A stretch of 54,570 nucleotides of DNA from Comamonadaceae bacterium (GTDB taxonomy: Bacteria; Pseudomonadota; Gammaproteobacteria; Burkholderiales; Burkholderiaceae_C). Where the stretch lies: NCBI GenBank assembly GCA_013823485.1, contig PNMF01000003.1, forward strand, positions 1 through 54,570. The letters are read 5' to 3'. Position numbers and translations under genes: made by a program. Every line of letters begins with the position of its first letter. The first letter of the stretch is position 1. The notes under the pieces are model-generated. The model did not search any database. It saw only the letters and a program-made list of their open reading frames with translations, and was not told the DNA's origin. Below, piece after piece: positions 41,704-50,990 of this stretch.

Positions 41704-42993
41704 CTAGGCCGCGTCGCGCGGCGGCGTGCCTTCGCGCAGGAACAGGCGCGAGACGGTCTGGGCGGTGGCTGCGCGGGCGGCGGCATCGCCGGCGTGCAGT
41801 TCGGCCAGGGTGCCGTGCATCATTTTCTGGGTCAGTCCCTTGGCCAGCGCTTCCATCACGGCTTCCACCGGTTCGCCCTTGGCCAGCAGGCGGCGCGCGC
41901 GCGCCATTTCGGTCTGGCGCCAGTGGTCGGCCTGGGCATTGAGCTGCTGGATCAGAGGCACGACGCCGTTGGCCGGGTCGCGCTGTTCCATCCAGTGCAT
42001 GAAGCTGAGCACGCCGGCATCGATGATGGCTTCAGCCTGGGCGACGGCGGCCTGGCGTTGGTCACGCCCGGTCTGCACCACCGCCGCCAGGTCGTCGACG
42101 GTGTAGAGGTAGACATCGCCCAGGTCCTTGACCTCGGCCTCGATGTCGCGCGGCACGGCCAGGTCGACCATGAACATGGGCCGGTGGCGACGCTTCTTCA
42201 GTGCGCGCTCGACGGCACCCAGGCCGATGATCGGCAGGGTGCTGGCGGTGCAGCTGATGACGGCGTCGAATTCGTGCAGGCGTTCGGGGATCTCGCCCAG
42301 CCGCATGACCTGCGCGCCGAATCGGCTGGCCAGGGCCTCACCGCGTTCCAGCGTCCGGTTGGCGATGGCCATGGAGCGCGGTGTGCGGGCGGCAAAGTGG
42401 GTGGCCGCCAGCTCGATCATTTCGCCGGCACCGACGAACAGCACCCGCGTTTCCTTGAGGTCTTCAAACAGCTGCGAGGCCAGGCGCACGGCGGCGGCGG
42501 TCATGCTGATGGAATGCGCGCCGATCTCGGTCGAGGTCCGCACCTGCTTGGCCACCGCGAACGAGCGCTGGAACAGCTGGTGCAGCGTGGACCCCAGCGC
42601 ACCGGCTTCGTCGGCGGCGCGCACCGCATTTTTCATCTGGCCGAGGATCTGGGCCTCGCCGAGCACCATGCTGTCCAGGCCGCTGGCGACCCGGAAGGCG
42701 TGGCGGGCGGCCTGGTCGTCGCGCAGCACATAGGCGTGTTCGCGCAACACTTGCGGGCTGACGCCACCGGTCTGTGCGAGCCATTCCAGCGTCGGCTCCA
42801 CAATGGCGTGGTCGCCGGCGCCGTACAGTTCCGTGCGGTTGCAGGTGGAGAGCAGCGTGGCCTCGGGTTGCCGGGGGAGGCTGCTCCGCAGGGTCTGGAG
42901 CGTGGGCTGGATCTGGTCAATGGCGAACGCAAACCGGCCGCGCAGGTCGAGCGGTGCGGTGTTGTGGTTGATGCCCAGGGTCCAGACTGACAT
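41704..42993 (-). CDS. hemA: Glutamyl-tRNA reductase
   Basis: HemA reduces glutamyl-tRNA to glutamate-1-semialdehyde, the first step of C5-pathway heme synthesis. The 429-residue protein has nucleophile Cys51 ([10 protein letters not shown]), the early [15 protein letters not shown], the NADPH-binding [17 protein letters not shown] and a C-terminal dimerisation helix. It heads the hemA-prfA-prmC-grxD operon. A TATAAT lies only 6 bases before the ATG and no ribosome-binding site is visible, so the mRNA may be leaderless. Confidence 0.97.
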   Translation of the reverse strand: MSVWTLGINHNTAPLDLRGRFAFAIDQIQPTLQTLRSSLPRQPEATLLSTCNRTELYGAGDHAIVEPTLEWLAQTGGVSPQVLREHAYVLRDDQAARHAFRVASGLDSMVLGEAQILGQMKNAVRAADEAGALGSTLHQLFQRSFAVAKQVRTSTEIGAHSISMTAAAVRLASQLFEDLKETRVLFVGAGEMIELAATHFAARTPRSMAIANRTLERGEALASRFGAQVMRLGEIPERLHEFDAVISCTASTLPIIGLGAVERALKKRRHRPMFMVDLAVPRDIEAEVKDLGDVYLYTVDDLAAVVQTGRDQRQAAVAQAEAIIDAGVLSFMHWMEQRDPANGVVPLIQQLNAQADHWRQTEMARARRLLAKGEPVEAVMEALAKGLTQKMMHGTLAELHAGDAAARAATAQTVSRLFLREGTPPRDAA

Positions 42994-42999
42994 GACGCG

Positions 43000-43005
43000 A
43001 TTATA
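43000..43005 (-). promoter_or_regulatory. Perfect -10 element of hemA
   Basis: TATAAT on the minus strand ends 6 bases before the hemA start codon. A TTGACA on the same strand at 43028-43033 is 22 bases away, too far for a standard promoter. The 46-base hemA divergent gap also holds the short inverted repeat CCCC-TTGGT-GGGG (43012-43024). Confidence 0.5.
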
Positions 43006-43039
43006 AATTTCGCCCCTTGGTGGGGACTGTCAACTTTAT

Positions 43040-43300
43040 ATGACACTTTGGCTGTTAACGGAACACATCGCCGGATTCCTTTTCCCGGCGCTGGCGGTGG
43101 CCGGGGTGCTCTGGCTGGCCCTTCGCACCCGGCGATCGCCTCGTCTGCGACCCGCCGGACAGGCGTTGGTTCTGTTGCTGGTGGGGGTGGCGGTGCTGCT
43201 TGCCGGCCTTCTGGTGTTCGGGCGCGACGGCAAGATGCTGACTTATGCGGCGCTGGTGCTGGCCCAGGGCACGGCTGGCTGGTGGCTGCGGGGGCGCTGA
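43040..43300 (+). CDS. Small hypothetical membrane protein
   Basis: This 86-residue protein is almost entirely hydrophobic. Three segments can be seen near residues 8-28 ([19 protein letters not shown]), 42-60 ([19 protein letters not shown]) and 65-82, with an Arg-rich loop [12 protein letters not shown] between the first two. I do not recognise a family. It is divergent from hemA (46-base gap) and converges on the phosphodiesterase gene with a 10-base gap, so it fills the space neatly. The ribosome-binding site is weak. It is probably real because of the consistent membrane character. Confidence 0.55.
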   Translation: MTLWLLTEHIAGFLFPALAVAGVLWLALRTRRSPRLRPAGQALVLLLVGVAVLLAGLLVFGRDGKMLTYAALVLAQGTAGWWLRGR

Positions 43301-43310
43301 TCGCCCGGGC

Positions 43311-44090
43311 TCAGCCGGACTGCGGGTCGAAGAAGTCCACCCGGTCGGTGATGAGCCCGTCCAGGCCCAGGGCCAGCAGGCGCCGGGCCTCCTGCTCGTC
43401 GTTCACCGTGTAGGTCAGGCAGCGCAGGCCGGCTGCGCGGGCCAGACCCACCCGGTCGGCGTTCCAAAGGCGGTGCTGCAGCACCACGGCACAGCAGGCC
43501 AGGTCGGCCGCCGTGTCGAGCCAGGCGCGGTCGGCGCCGGGGGCATCCGGCAGACGGTCCACCAGCAGGCCCCGGGGCAGACCGGGGGCTGCCGCCAGCG
43601 CACCGGCCAGGGCCGCCGGCTGGAACGAGGTGAGCAGGGGCCGGTGCTCTGGCCGGTCCTGCCAGAGGCGCTCGGCCTCGCGGGCCACGGTCCGGCCGGT
43701 GATGTCGGCGGTGCCTGGGCCGGGCTTGAGTTCCAGGTTGACCCGGTGGTCCTGCGGCTGGGCCCGGCTGAAAGCCGCCAGGTCGGCGAGCGTGGACAGG
43801 CGCTCGCCGGCAAACGGCGGCGAGTGCCAGCTGCCGGCGTCCAGGCCGGCCAGATCGGCCCAGGACCGGTCACCGGCCGGGCCATGGCCGTCGGTGGTCC
43901 GGTCCAGATCGTCGTCGTGCAGCAGGAAGGGCACGCCATCGGCGCTCAGCCGCACATCGCACTCCAGCATGCGGTAGCCGTACCGGGCACCGAGCCGGAA
44001 GGCGGACAGGGTGTTTTCGGGGGCCAGCTTGCCGGCGCCCCGGTGGGCGATCCAGCGCGGGTAGGGCCAGGGTGTCGGGGGTGGTTGCAT
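43311..44090 (-). CDS. Glycerophosphodiester phosphodiesterase
   Basis: GDPD enzymes hydrolyse glycerophosphodiesters to glycerol-3-phosphate and an alcohol. From ATG 44090 the protein is 259 residues and has the TIM-barrel signatures [15 protein letters not shown] near the N-terminus, [24 protein letters not shown] (metal and catalytic His/Glu/Asp), NLELKPG and the late TYTVND. No signal peptide is present, so it resembles cytosolic UgpQ. A GTG at 44117 would add nine unconserved residues. Its 3' end faces the small membrane protein gene. Confidence 0.9.
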   Translation of the reverse strand: MQPPPTPWPYPRWIAHRGAGKLAPENTLSAFRLGARYGYRMLECDVRLSADGVPFLLHDDDLDRTTDGHGPAGDRSWADLAGLDAGSWHSPPFAGERLSTLADLAAFSRAQPQDHRVNLELKPGPGTADITGRTVAREAERLWQDRPEHRPLLTSFQPAALAGALAAAPGLPRGLLVDRLPDAPGADRAWLDTAADLACCAVVLQHRLWNADRVGLARAAGLRCLTYTVNDEQEARRLLALGLDGLITDRVDFFDPQSG

Positions 44091-44184
44091 CGCGCCATTC
44101 TGCCGCCGGGCAGCCACCGCAGAGGCGGGCTTTCAACCCTGCGGGACGGCAGCCCTTGTGGCCGTGCGGCCATGGGGGCTGGGG

Positions 44185-44190
44185 TACCAT
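44185..44190 (+). promoter_or_regulatory. Possible -10 element of the FAD/Fe-S oxidoreductase gene
   Basis: TACCAT (4-5 of 6 to consensus) lies 39 bases before the ATG at 44229, in the 138-base gap after the divergent phosphodiesterase gene. No -35 match is clear. It is the only -10-like element in the gap. Confidence 0.3.
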
Positions 44191-44228
44191 CCAGTGTTCT
44201 GCCCAGCAGACCCTCGCCGGCCGCCCCC

Positions 44229-47200
44229 ATGAACGCACCGACCCCGCTCCCGCTCCTTGCCCACGCCACCGACGAAGCGCCGCGCCTGCGCGAGATTCCG
44301 TACAACTACACCTCCCTGTCCGACCGCGAAATCGTGATCCGGCTGCTCGGCGAACGCGCCTGGGAGCTGCTGGACGGGCTGCGCGGCGAACGCCGCACCG
44401 GCCGCTCGGCCCGCATGCTGTACGAGGTGCTCGGCGACATCTGGGTGGTGCAGCGCAACCCTTATCTGCAGGACGACCTGCTCTCCAGCCCCAAGCGCCG
44501 GGGCCAGCTGGTCGATGCCCTCAATCACCGCCTGACCGAGGTCCAGAAACGCCGTTCCGCCGACGATGCCACCCGCGACGCCATGGTGGCCGAGCTGCTG
44601 CAGGCGGCGCGCGGTGCGGTCGACCGGTTCGCCCGCTCCTTCGAAGACATGGCGGACCTGCGCCAGCGTGCCACCCGGGCGCTGCGCAAGCTCACCGCCA
44701 AGGACAACATCAAGTTCGACGGCCTGTCGCGGGTGTCGCACGTCACCGACGCCACCGACTGGCGCGTGGAGTACCCGTTCGTGGTGCTCACCCCGGACAC
44801 CGAGGCCGAGATGGCCGGTCTGGTCAAGGGCTGCGTCGAGCTCGGGCTGACCATCATTCCGCGCGGAGGCGGCACCGGCTACACCGGCGGCGCCATTCCG
44901 CTGACCTGGAAGAGCGCGGTGATCAACACCGAAAAGCTCGAGGCCATGACCGAGGTCGAGTGGGTCAAGGTGCCTGGCCACGACGAGCCGCTGCCCACCA
45001 TCTGGACCGAAGCCGGCGTGGTGACCCAGCGTGTGGCCGATGCGGCCGAACGCGCCGGCCATGTGTTTGCGGTCGACCCGACCAGTGCCGAGGCTTCGTG
45101 CATCGGCGGCAACATCGCCATGAACGCCGGCGGCAAGAAGGCGGTCCTCTGGGGCACCGCGCTGGACAACCTGGTGAGCTGGCGCATGGTCACCCCGCAG
45201 GCCCAGTGGCTGGAAGTCACCCGGCTGGACCACAACCGCGGCAAGATCCACGACGCCGAGGTCGCCACCTTCGAGCTGCGCACCTATGAAGCCGACGGCC
45301 GCACCCCGGTCGGTACCGAAACCCTGACCATTCCTGGCCGCACCTTCCGCAAGGAAGGCCTGGGCAAGGACGTGACCGACAAGTTCCTCTCGGGCCTGCC
45401 GGGCATCCAGAAGGAAGGCTGCGACGGTCTGATCACCAGCGCCCGCTGGCTGGTGCACCGCATGCCGGCGCACACCCGCACCGTGTGCCTGGAGTTCTTC
45501 GGCAACCCCAAGGACGGGGTGCCCAGCATCGTCGAGATCAAGGACTTCATGTTCGCCGAGCAGAAGCGCTCGGGCGTGCTGCTGGCCGGCCTGGAACACC
45601 TGGACGACCGTTACCTGAAAGCGGTCGGCTACGCCACCAAGAGCAAGAAGGGCAACGGCGGCCTGCCCAAGATGGTGCTGATCGGCGACATCGTCGGCGA
45701 CGATCCGGACGCGGTCGCGCGCGCCACCAGCGAGGTCATCCGTATCGCCAACACCCGCAGCGGTGAAGGCTTCGTGGCCATCAGCGCCGAGGCGCGCAAG
45801 AAGTTCTGGCTCGACCGCAAGCGCACGGCGGCGATCAGCAAGCACACCAACGCCTTCAAGATCAATGAAGACGTGGTGATCCCGCTGCCCCGCATGGGCG
45901 AGTACACCGAGGGCATCGAGCGCATCAACATCGAGCTGTCGCTGCGCAACAAGATTGCGCTGTGCGATGCGCTGGTGGCCTTCTTCACCCGGGGCAACCT
46001 GCCGCTGGGCAAGACCGACGACGCCAGCGACATCCCCAGCGCCGAGCTGCTCGAAGATCGGGTGCAGCAGGCCCTGGCCCTGGTGCGCGACGTGCGCGAG
46101 CTGTGGGCCGGCTGGCTGACCCGGGTCGACCCGCTGTTCCCGCAGCTGCAGGACCACACCCTGCGCGCCAGCTGGAAGACGCAGATCCGCGCCCCGCTGC
46201 AGCAGATCTTCAGCGGGTCGGCCTTCGGTGCCATCCTGGACGAGTGCCAGGCCATCCACCAGCGCGTGCTCAAGGGCCGGGTCTGGGTGGCACTGCACAT
46301 GCACGCCGGCGACGGCAACGTGCACACCAACATCCCGGTCAACAGCGACGACTACGCCATGCTGCAGACCGCCCACGAGGCGGTGGCCCGCATCATGACG
46401 CTGGCCCGCAGCCTGGACGGCGTGATCTCCGGCGAGCACGGCATCGGCATCACCAAGCTGGAATTCCTGACCGACGCCGAACTCTCGCCGTTTGCCGAGT
46501 ACAAGGCCCGGGTCGATCCGGAAGGCCGGTTCAACAAGGGCAAGCTGCTGCGCCACAGCACCGGCGACGCCGACGTGCGCAGCGCCGATCTGGCCCATGC
46601 CTACACCCCCAGCTTCGGCCTGATGGGGCATGAGTCGCTGATCATGCAGCAGAGCGACATCGGCGCCATTGCCGACTCGGTCAAGGACTGCCTGCGTTGC
46701 GGCAAGTGCAAGCCGGTGTGCGCCACCCATGTGCCGCGCGCCAACCTGCTCTACAGCCCGCGCAACAAGATCCTGGCCACCTCGCTGCTGATCGAGGCCT
46801 TTCTGTATGAGGAGCAGACCCGCCGGGGCATCAGCATCCAGCACTGGGAAGAGTTCGAGGACGTGGCCGACCACTGCACCGTGTGCCACAAGTGCTACAC
46901 GCCGTGCCCGGTGAAGATCGACTTCGGCGACGTCACCATGAACATGCGCAACCTGCTGCGCAAGATGGGCCAGAAGAGCTTCCGGCCCGGCAATGCGGCC
47001 GCCATGTTCTTCCTGAACGCCACCAACCCCGAGACCATCAAGGTGATGCGTTCGGCCATGGTGGACGTGGGCTTCAAGGCCCAGCGGATGGCCAACAACC
47101 TGCTCCAGGGCCTGGCCCGCAAACAGACCAGCGCGCCGCCGGCCACGCTGCGTGCGGCGCCGGTGAAGGAGCAGGTGATCCACTTCATCAACAAGAAGAT

Positions 47201-48104
47201 GCCCGGCGGCCTGCCCAAGAAGACCGCCCGCGCCCTGCTGGACATCGAGGACAAGAACTACGTCCCCATCATCCGCGACCCCCAGAAGACCACTTCCGAC
47301 ACCGAGGCGGTGTTCTATTTCCCGGGTTGCGGCTCGGAGCGGCTGTTCAGCCAGGTGGGCCTGGCCACCCAGGCCATGCTCTGGCACGCGGGCGTGCAGA
47401 CCGTGCTGCCGCCGGGTTACCTGTGCTGCGGCTACCCGCAGCGCGGCTCGGGCCAGTTCGACAAGGCCGAGAAGATCATCACCGACAACCGGGTGCTGTT
47501 CCACCGCGTGGCCAACACCCTGAACTACCTCGACATCAAGACGGTGGTGGTGAGCTGCGGCACCTGCTACGACCAGCTGCAGGGCTACGAATTCGACAAG
47601 ATCTTCCCGGGCTGCCGGATCGTCGACATCCACGAGTACCTGCTGGAAAAGGGCGTGACCCTGCCGCAAGGCCAGGGCGGCTACCTGTACCACGACCCCT
47701 GCCACAGCCCCATGAAGCAGCAGGAGCCGATGAAGACGGTGCGTGCCCTGGTGGGCGACAACGTCATCGAGAGCAAGCGCTGCTGCGGCGAGTCGGGCAC
47801 GCTGGGCGTGACCCGCCCGGACATCTCCACCCAGATCCGCTTCCGCAAGGAAGAGGAGCTGCAGAAGGGTGAGGCCGCGCTGCGGGCCAACGGCTCGGTC
47901 GGCATGGCCGACAACGTGAAGATCCTCACCTCCTGCCCGAGCTGCCTGCAGGGCCTCAACCGCTACCAGGACGACCTCAAGAGCGGTCTGCTGGAGGCCG
48001 ATTACATCGTGGTCGAGATGGCCCGCCAGATCCTGGGCGAGCACTGGCTGCCCACCTATGTGGCCCAGGCCAACCAGGGCGGCATCGAACGCGTGCTGGT
48101 CTGA
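44229..48104 (+). CDS. Giant FAD-linked oxidase / iron-sulfur oxidoreductase (DUF3683 type)
   Basis: This is a 1291-residue fusion. An N-terminal DUF3683-like region (1-150, [21 protein letters not shown]) is followed by a PCMH-type FAD-binding domain with [14 protein letters not shown] near 213. An FAD-oxidase C-terminal domain ends with [13 protein letters not shown] near 734. Two 4Fe-4S cluster motifs follow ([11 protein letters not shown] near 820, [11 protein letters not shown] near 882), then two CCG domains (LCCGYPQ near 1065, CCGESG near 1184). The build matches D-2-hydroxyacid dehydrogenases that pass electrons to quinone; the substrate is unknown. The upstream open frame to 43245 is antisense to another gene. 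Confidence 0.9.
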   Translation: MNAPTPLPLLAHATDEAPRLREIPYNYTSLSDREIVIRLLGERAWELLDGLRGERRTGRSARMLYEVLGDIWVVQRNPYLQDDLLSSPKRRGQLVDALNHRLTEVQKRRSADDATRDAMVAELLQAARGAVDRFARSFEDMADLRQRATRALRKLTAKDNIKFDGLSRVSHVTDATDWRVEYPFVVLTPDTEAEMAGLVKGCVELGLTIIPRGGGTGYTGGAIPLTWKSAVINTEKLEAMTEVEWVKVPGHDEPLPTIWTEAGVVTQRVADAAERAGHVFAVDPTSAEASCIGGNIAMNAGGKKAVLWGTALDNLVSWRMVTPQAQWLEVTRLDHNRGKIHDAEVATFELRTYEADGRTPVGTETLTIPGRTFRKEGLGKDVTDKFLSGLPGIQKEGCDGLITSARWLVHRMPAHTRTVCLEFFGNPKDGVPSIVEIKDFMFAEQKRSGVLLAGLEHLDDRYLKAVGYATKSKKGNGGLPKMVLIGDIVGDDPDAVARATSEVIRIANTRSGEGFVAISAEARKKFWLDRKRTAAISKHTNAFKINEDVVIPLPRMGEYTEGIERINIELSLRNKIALCDALVAFFTRGNLPLGKTDDASDIPSAELLEDRVQQALALVRDVRELWAGWLTRVDPLFPQLQDHTLRASWKTQIRAPLQQIFSGSAFGAILDECQAIHQRVLKGRVWVALHMHAGDGNVHTNIPVNSDDYAMLQTAHEAVARIMTLARSLDGVISGEHGIGITKLEFLTDAELSPFAEYKARVDPEGRFNKGKLLRHSTGDADVRSADLAHAYTPSFGLMGHESLIMQQSDIGAIADSVKDCLRCGKCKPVCATHVPRANLLYSPRNKILATSLLIEAFLYEEQTRRGISIQHWEEFEDVADHCTVCHKCYTPCPVKIDFGDVTMNMRNLLRKMGQKSFRPGNAAAMFFLNATNPETIKVMRSAMVDVGFKAQRMANNLLQGLARKQTSAPPATLRAAPVKEQVIHFINKKMPGGLPKKTARALLDIEDKNYVPIIRDPQKTTSDTEAVFYFPGCGSERLFSQVGLATQAMLWHAGVQTVLPPGYLCCGYPQRGSGQFDKAEKIITDNRVLFHRVANTLNYLDIKTVVVSCGTCYDQLQGYEFDKIFPGCRIVDIHEYLLEKGVTLPQGQGGYLYHDPCHSPMKQQEPMKTVRALVGDNVIESKRCCGESGTLGVTRPDISTQIRFRKEEELQKGEAALRANGSVGMADNVKILTSCPSCLQGLNRYQDDLKSGLLEADYIVVEMARQILGEHWLPTYVAQANQGGIERVLV

Positions 48105-48136
48105 CCGCCGACCCCATCTCCCAACGGAACAAGAAC

Positions 48137-48550
48137 ATGGCTGGACTCAACAAAGACACCCCGACCCCCCAGGACATCACGGTGCACAACGCCTCCCGCG
48201 TGCTGGAGGTGGCGTTCTCCGACGGCAGGAACTTCCGCATCCCGTTCGAGTTGATGCGGATCTGCTCGCCGTCCGCCGAGGTGCAGGGCCACGGCCCGGG
48301 GCAGGAGGTGCTGCAGACCGGCAAGCGCGAGGTGGGCATCCTGGCGCTGGAGCCGGTGGGCAACTACGCCATCCAGCCGACCTTCACCGACGGCCACGAC
48401 TCCGGCATCTTTTCCTGGGACTACCTGTACTTCCTGGGCGACCGCCAGGCCGAGCTGTGGGCCGACTACGAAGAACGCCTGAAAGCCGCCGGCACCCATC
48501 GCGACGCGCCCATGCCTGAAAAGGCCGGCCACAGCTGCGGCAGCCACTGA
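48137..48550 (+). CDS. DUF971 protein (gamma-butyrobetaine hydroxylase N-terminal-like domain)
   Basis: This 137-residue cytosolic protein is a stand-alone DUF971 domain, the fold that forms the N-terminal zinc domain of gamma-butyrobetaine hydroxylase. Conserved segments are [56 protein letters not shown] and [20 protein letters not shown]. The C-terminus ends HSCGSH, a possible metal-binding tail. It precedes ubiE by 13 bases, the usual position in betaproteobacteria, suggesting a role linked to ubiquinone or Fe-S proteins. That role is inferred. Confidence 0.88.
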   Translation: MAGLNKDTPTPQDITVHNASRVLEVAFSDGRNFRIPFELMRICSPSAEVQGHGPGQEVLQTGKREVGILALEPVGNYAIQPTFTDGHDSGIFSWDYLYFLGDRQAELWADYEERLKAAGTHRDAPMPEKAGHSCGSH

Positions 48551-48563
48551 ACGCCGGGTACCC

Positions 48564-49295
48564 ATGGCCAAGACCCATTTCGGATTCCAGACGGTCGACG
48601 AGCGCGAAAAGGCGCAGCGCGTGCGCGGCGTGTTCGACTCGGTCGCCCCGCGCTACGACGTCATGAACGACCTGATGTCGGCCGGCCTGCACCGGATCTG
48701 GAAGCGCTACACCATCACCGTGGCCAACCCGCAGCCGGGTCAGCAGGCGCTGGACATCGCCGGCGGCACCGGCGACCTGTCCATGGCGCTGGCCCGTCGG
48801 GTCGGCCCGACCGGGCGGGTGGTGCACACCGACATCAACGAAGCCATGCTGCGCGAAGGCCGCGCCCGCCTGCTCGACCACGGCCTGGTGCTGCCCACCC
48901 TGGTGTGCGACGCCGAGAAGCTGCCGTTCGCCGACGGCAGCTTCGACATCGTCACCGTGGCCTTCGGCCTGCGCAACATGACCCACAAGGAACTTGCGCT
49001 GGCCGAAATGCATCGGACGCTCAAGCCGGGGGGCAAATTGCTGGTGCTGGAGTTTTCCCGGGTCGCCAAGCCGCTGGAAAAGGCGTACGACTGGTATTCC
49101 TTCAACATCCTGCCGAAACTGGGTCAGTTCGTGGCCAACGACGCAGAGAGTTACCGGTACCTGGCCGAATCGATCCGCATGCACCCCGACCAGGAAACGT
49201 TGAGGCAGATGATGAAAACCGCCGGTTTCGGCCATGTGGATGTCCATAACCTGACCGCAGGGGTGGTGGCGCTGCATGTGGGCATCAAGTGCTGA
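48564..49295 (+). CDS. ubiE: Ubiquinone/menaquinone methyltransferase
   Basis: UbiE is the SAM-dependent C-methyltransferase of ubiquinone (and menaquinone) synthesis. The 243-residue protein starts with [34 protein letters not shown]. The SAM motif [12 protein letters not shown] is at about 64-75, followed by [16 protein letters not shown] and [14 protein letters not shown]. It sits between the DUF971 gene and the Tim44-domain gene and belongs with ubiJ and ubiB downstream. Confidence 0.96.
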   Translation: MAKTHFGFQTVDEREKAQRVRGVFDSVAPRYDVMNDLMSAGLHRIWKRYTITVANPQPGQQALDIAGGTGDLSMALARRVGPTGRVVHTDINEAMLREGRARLLDHGLVLPTLVCDAEKLPFADGSFDIVTVAFGLRNMTHKELALAEMHRTLKPGGKLLVLEFSRVAKPLEKAYDWYSFNILPKLGQFVANDAESYRYLAESIRMHPDQETLRQMMKTAGFGHVDVHNLTAGVVALHVGIKC

Positions 49296-49330
49296 GGCGG
49301 CGCAGCAGGCATTCACAAAAGGAGGCATTG

Positions 49331-50344
49331 ATGAAACAGAAGATTTGGGCCACGTTGCTGGCCATCACCATGGCGGTGGGTTCCACCGAGGTCTGGGCCA
49401 AGCGGCTGGGGGGCGGCTCGTCCTTCGGCAAGCAGTCCGGCAACGTGACCCAGCGCAGCACCGCGCCGGCCCAGCCGGCCACGGCACCGACCCAGGCTGC
49501 GCCCGCCACCGCGCCCAGCCAGACGGCTGCCGCCCGCCCAGCCACCGCCGCACCGGCCGCTGCCGCGCCCAAACGCCCCTGGGGCGCGATGCTGGGTGGC
49601 CTGGCCGCCGGTCTCGGCCTGGCCTGGCTGGCTTCGACGCTCGGGTTCGGTGAGGCTTTTGCCCAGTTCCTGCTGTTTGCCCTGCTCGCCGTGGTGATCA
49701 TGGTCGTGATCGGCGCCATCATGCGCCGCCGCGCCGCTGGCGCCGGGTCCGCTCAGGGCGGTCTGGCTTATCAGGGTGCCGGCCGCAGCCCGGTGTCCGA
49801 GCCGGTGACGCCGCGTTCGTACAGCCCGCAGAACGTCGGCAACGACGCTTCGGCCCGCCCCTGGGAGCGCAGCGCCCCCATCGGCCTGGAGCCGGTGGGC
49901 TCCAGCCAGGGCGGCTCGATGATCGGCTCGGCCCTGTCAGGGCGCCAGTCCTGGGGCATTCCGGCCGGCTTCGACGCCGACGGCTTCCTCAAGGCGTCCA
50001 AGGCCAACTTCGTGAACCTGCAGGACGCCTGGGACCGGTCCGACATCCCGGCCCTGCGCGCCATGATGACCGACGACATGCTCCAGCAGATCCAGGCCCA
50101 GCTCGCCGAGCGCGAGCAGCAGGGCGCCGGTCAGCCGAACAAGACCGAGGTGGTCATGCTCGACGCCCAGCTGCTGGGCATCGAGGAGGTCGACGGCGTC
50201 TACATGGCCAGTGTGGAGTTCTCGGGCCTGATCCGTGAAGACGCTTCTTCCGGTCCCAACCCGTTCCGCGAGGTCTGGAACATCACCCGTCCCCAGCAGG
50301 GCCCGGGTGGCTGGCTGGTGGCCGGGGTGCAAGCCCTGCAGTAA
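49331..50344 (+). CDS. Tim44-like domain membrane protein
   Basis: This 337-residue protein has an N-terminal signal-like segment (MKQKIWATLLAITMAVGSTEVWAK) and then a low-complexity Ala/Pro/Thr stretch (about 42-80). Two hydrophobic segments follow near 86-104 and 110-131. The C-terminal domain, about 205-335, is of the Tim44/NTF2 type (ADGFLKASKANFVNLQDAWDRSD, LRAMMTDDMLQQIQAQL). Its role in bacteria is not established. ATG 49331 has AAAGGAGG 7-8 bases upstream. It stands between ubiE and ubiJ. Confidence 0.87.
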   Translation: MKQKIWATLLAITMAVGSTEVWAKRLGGGSSFGKQSGNVTQRSTAPAQPATAPTQAAPATAPSQTAAARPATAAPAAAAPKRPWGAMLGGLAAGLGLAWLASTLGFGEAFAQFLLFALLAVVIMVVIGAIMRRRAAGAGSAQGGLAYQGAGRSPVSEPVTPRSYSPQNVGNDASARPWERSAPIGLEPVGSSQGGSMIGSALSGRQSWGIPAGFDADGFLKASKANFVNLQDAWDRSDIPALRAMMTDDMLQQIQAQLAEREQQGAGQPNKTEVVMLDAQLLGIEEVDGVYMASVEFSGLIREDASSGPNPFREVWNITRPQQGPGGWLVAGVQALQ

Positions 50345-50357
50345 GCCCTGCGCCATG

Positions 50358-50384
50358 CTCCGGCGTCACGGGCGCCGGGGCTTT
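50358..50384 (+). terminator. Weak stem-loop between the Tim44-like gene and ubiJ
   Basis: CTCCGGCG and CGCCGGGG pair over 8 bases (one G-U) around a 7-base loop, followed by CTTTAT. The T-run is poor, so it may only weaken transcription into ubiJ. Confidence 0.4.
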
Positions 50385-50405
50385 ATCCGTCAGAATCGGG
50401 TGGTC

Positions 50406-50990
50406 ATGAAAGATGAACCACCCGTTTTTTCGTCCGGCACCGGCCCGCGCGCCGACAGCCACCCCCTGACCGGCCTCCTGGAAACCCTGCGCCCCCCGGC
50501 CTGGGTGGTCGACGAGGTCCAGAACCGGGTGGTGCTGTTCCTCAACCACGTGCTGCAGCAGGAGCCCGCCGCCACCGACCGGCTGCGCCGCCAGAAGGGC
50601 AAGGCCATGCTGGTGCGCTGGAACGACATCAGTCTGGTGCTGGTGCCCACGGCAGCCGGCCTGCTGGAGCGCGGTGGCCCCGACACCCGCCCCGAACTCA
50701 CCATGACCCTCGCCCAGCCCTCGCCGCTGGCGATTGCCCAGTCGCTCATGGCCGGCCAGAAGCCGGCGGTCGACATCCAGGGCGATGTCCAGCTCGCTGC
50801 CGAGGTGGCCTGGCTGGTCGACAACGTGCGCTGGGATGTCGAGGAAGACCTGGCGAAGGTCATCGGCGATGCCCCGGCCCACACGCTGGGCCGTTTTGCG
50901 GCCGGCGCAGCGCAGGCCTTGCGCGCTTTCCTGGAGCGGTTGCCGCGTCCGCCCGGTGCCACGCCGCCCGGCGGCGGGGCCACCCCATGA
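50406..50990 (+). CDS. ubiJ: Ubiquinone biosynthesis accessory factor UbiJ (SCP2 domain)
   Basis: UbiJ is a lipid-binding SCP2-domain protein that helps to organise the soluble Ubi complex around ubiquinone intermediates. The 194-residue protein has a central sterol-carrier-like domain (about 35-125: [49 protein letters not shown]). Near the end come the family's [17 protein letters not shown] and a Pro-rich tail. The position before ubiB matches E. coli ubiE-ubiJ-ubiB. Its stop overlaps the ubiB ATG. The frame is open upstream to 50235 but no family residues lie there. Confidence 0.88.
   Translation: MKDEPPVFSSGTGPRADSHPLTGLLETLRPPAWVVDEVQNRVVLFLNHVLQQEPAATDRLRRQKGKAMLVRWNDISLVLVPTAAGLLERGGPDTRPELTMTLAQPSPLAIAQSLMAGQKPAVDIQGDVQLAAEVAWLVDNVRWDVEEDLAKVIGDAPAHTLGRFAAGAAQALRAFLERLPRPPGATPPGGGATP

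Noticed and set aside
43245-44228. In-frame upstream extension of the oxidoreductase gene
   Set aside because: It is antisense to the glycerophosphodiester phosphodiesterase, and the conserved protein start REIPYNYTS lies just after ATG 44229.
44133-48044. A 1303-codon open frame on the minus strand opposite the giant oxidoreductase gene
   Set aside because: It is a high-GC mirror of a well-supported gene; the translation is rich in His, Gln, Val, Gly and Ala repeats and shows no recognisable domain.
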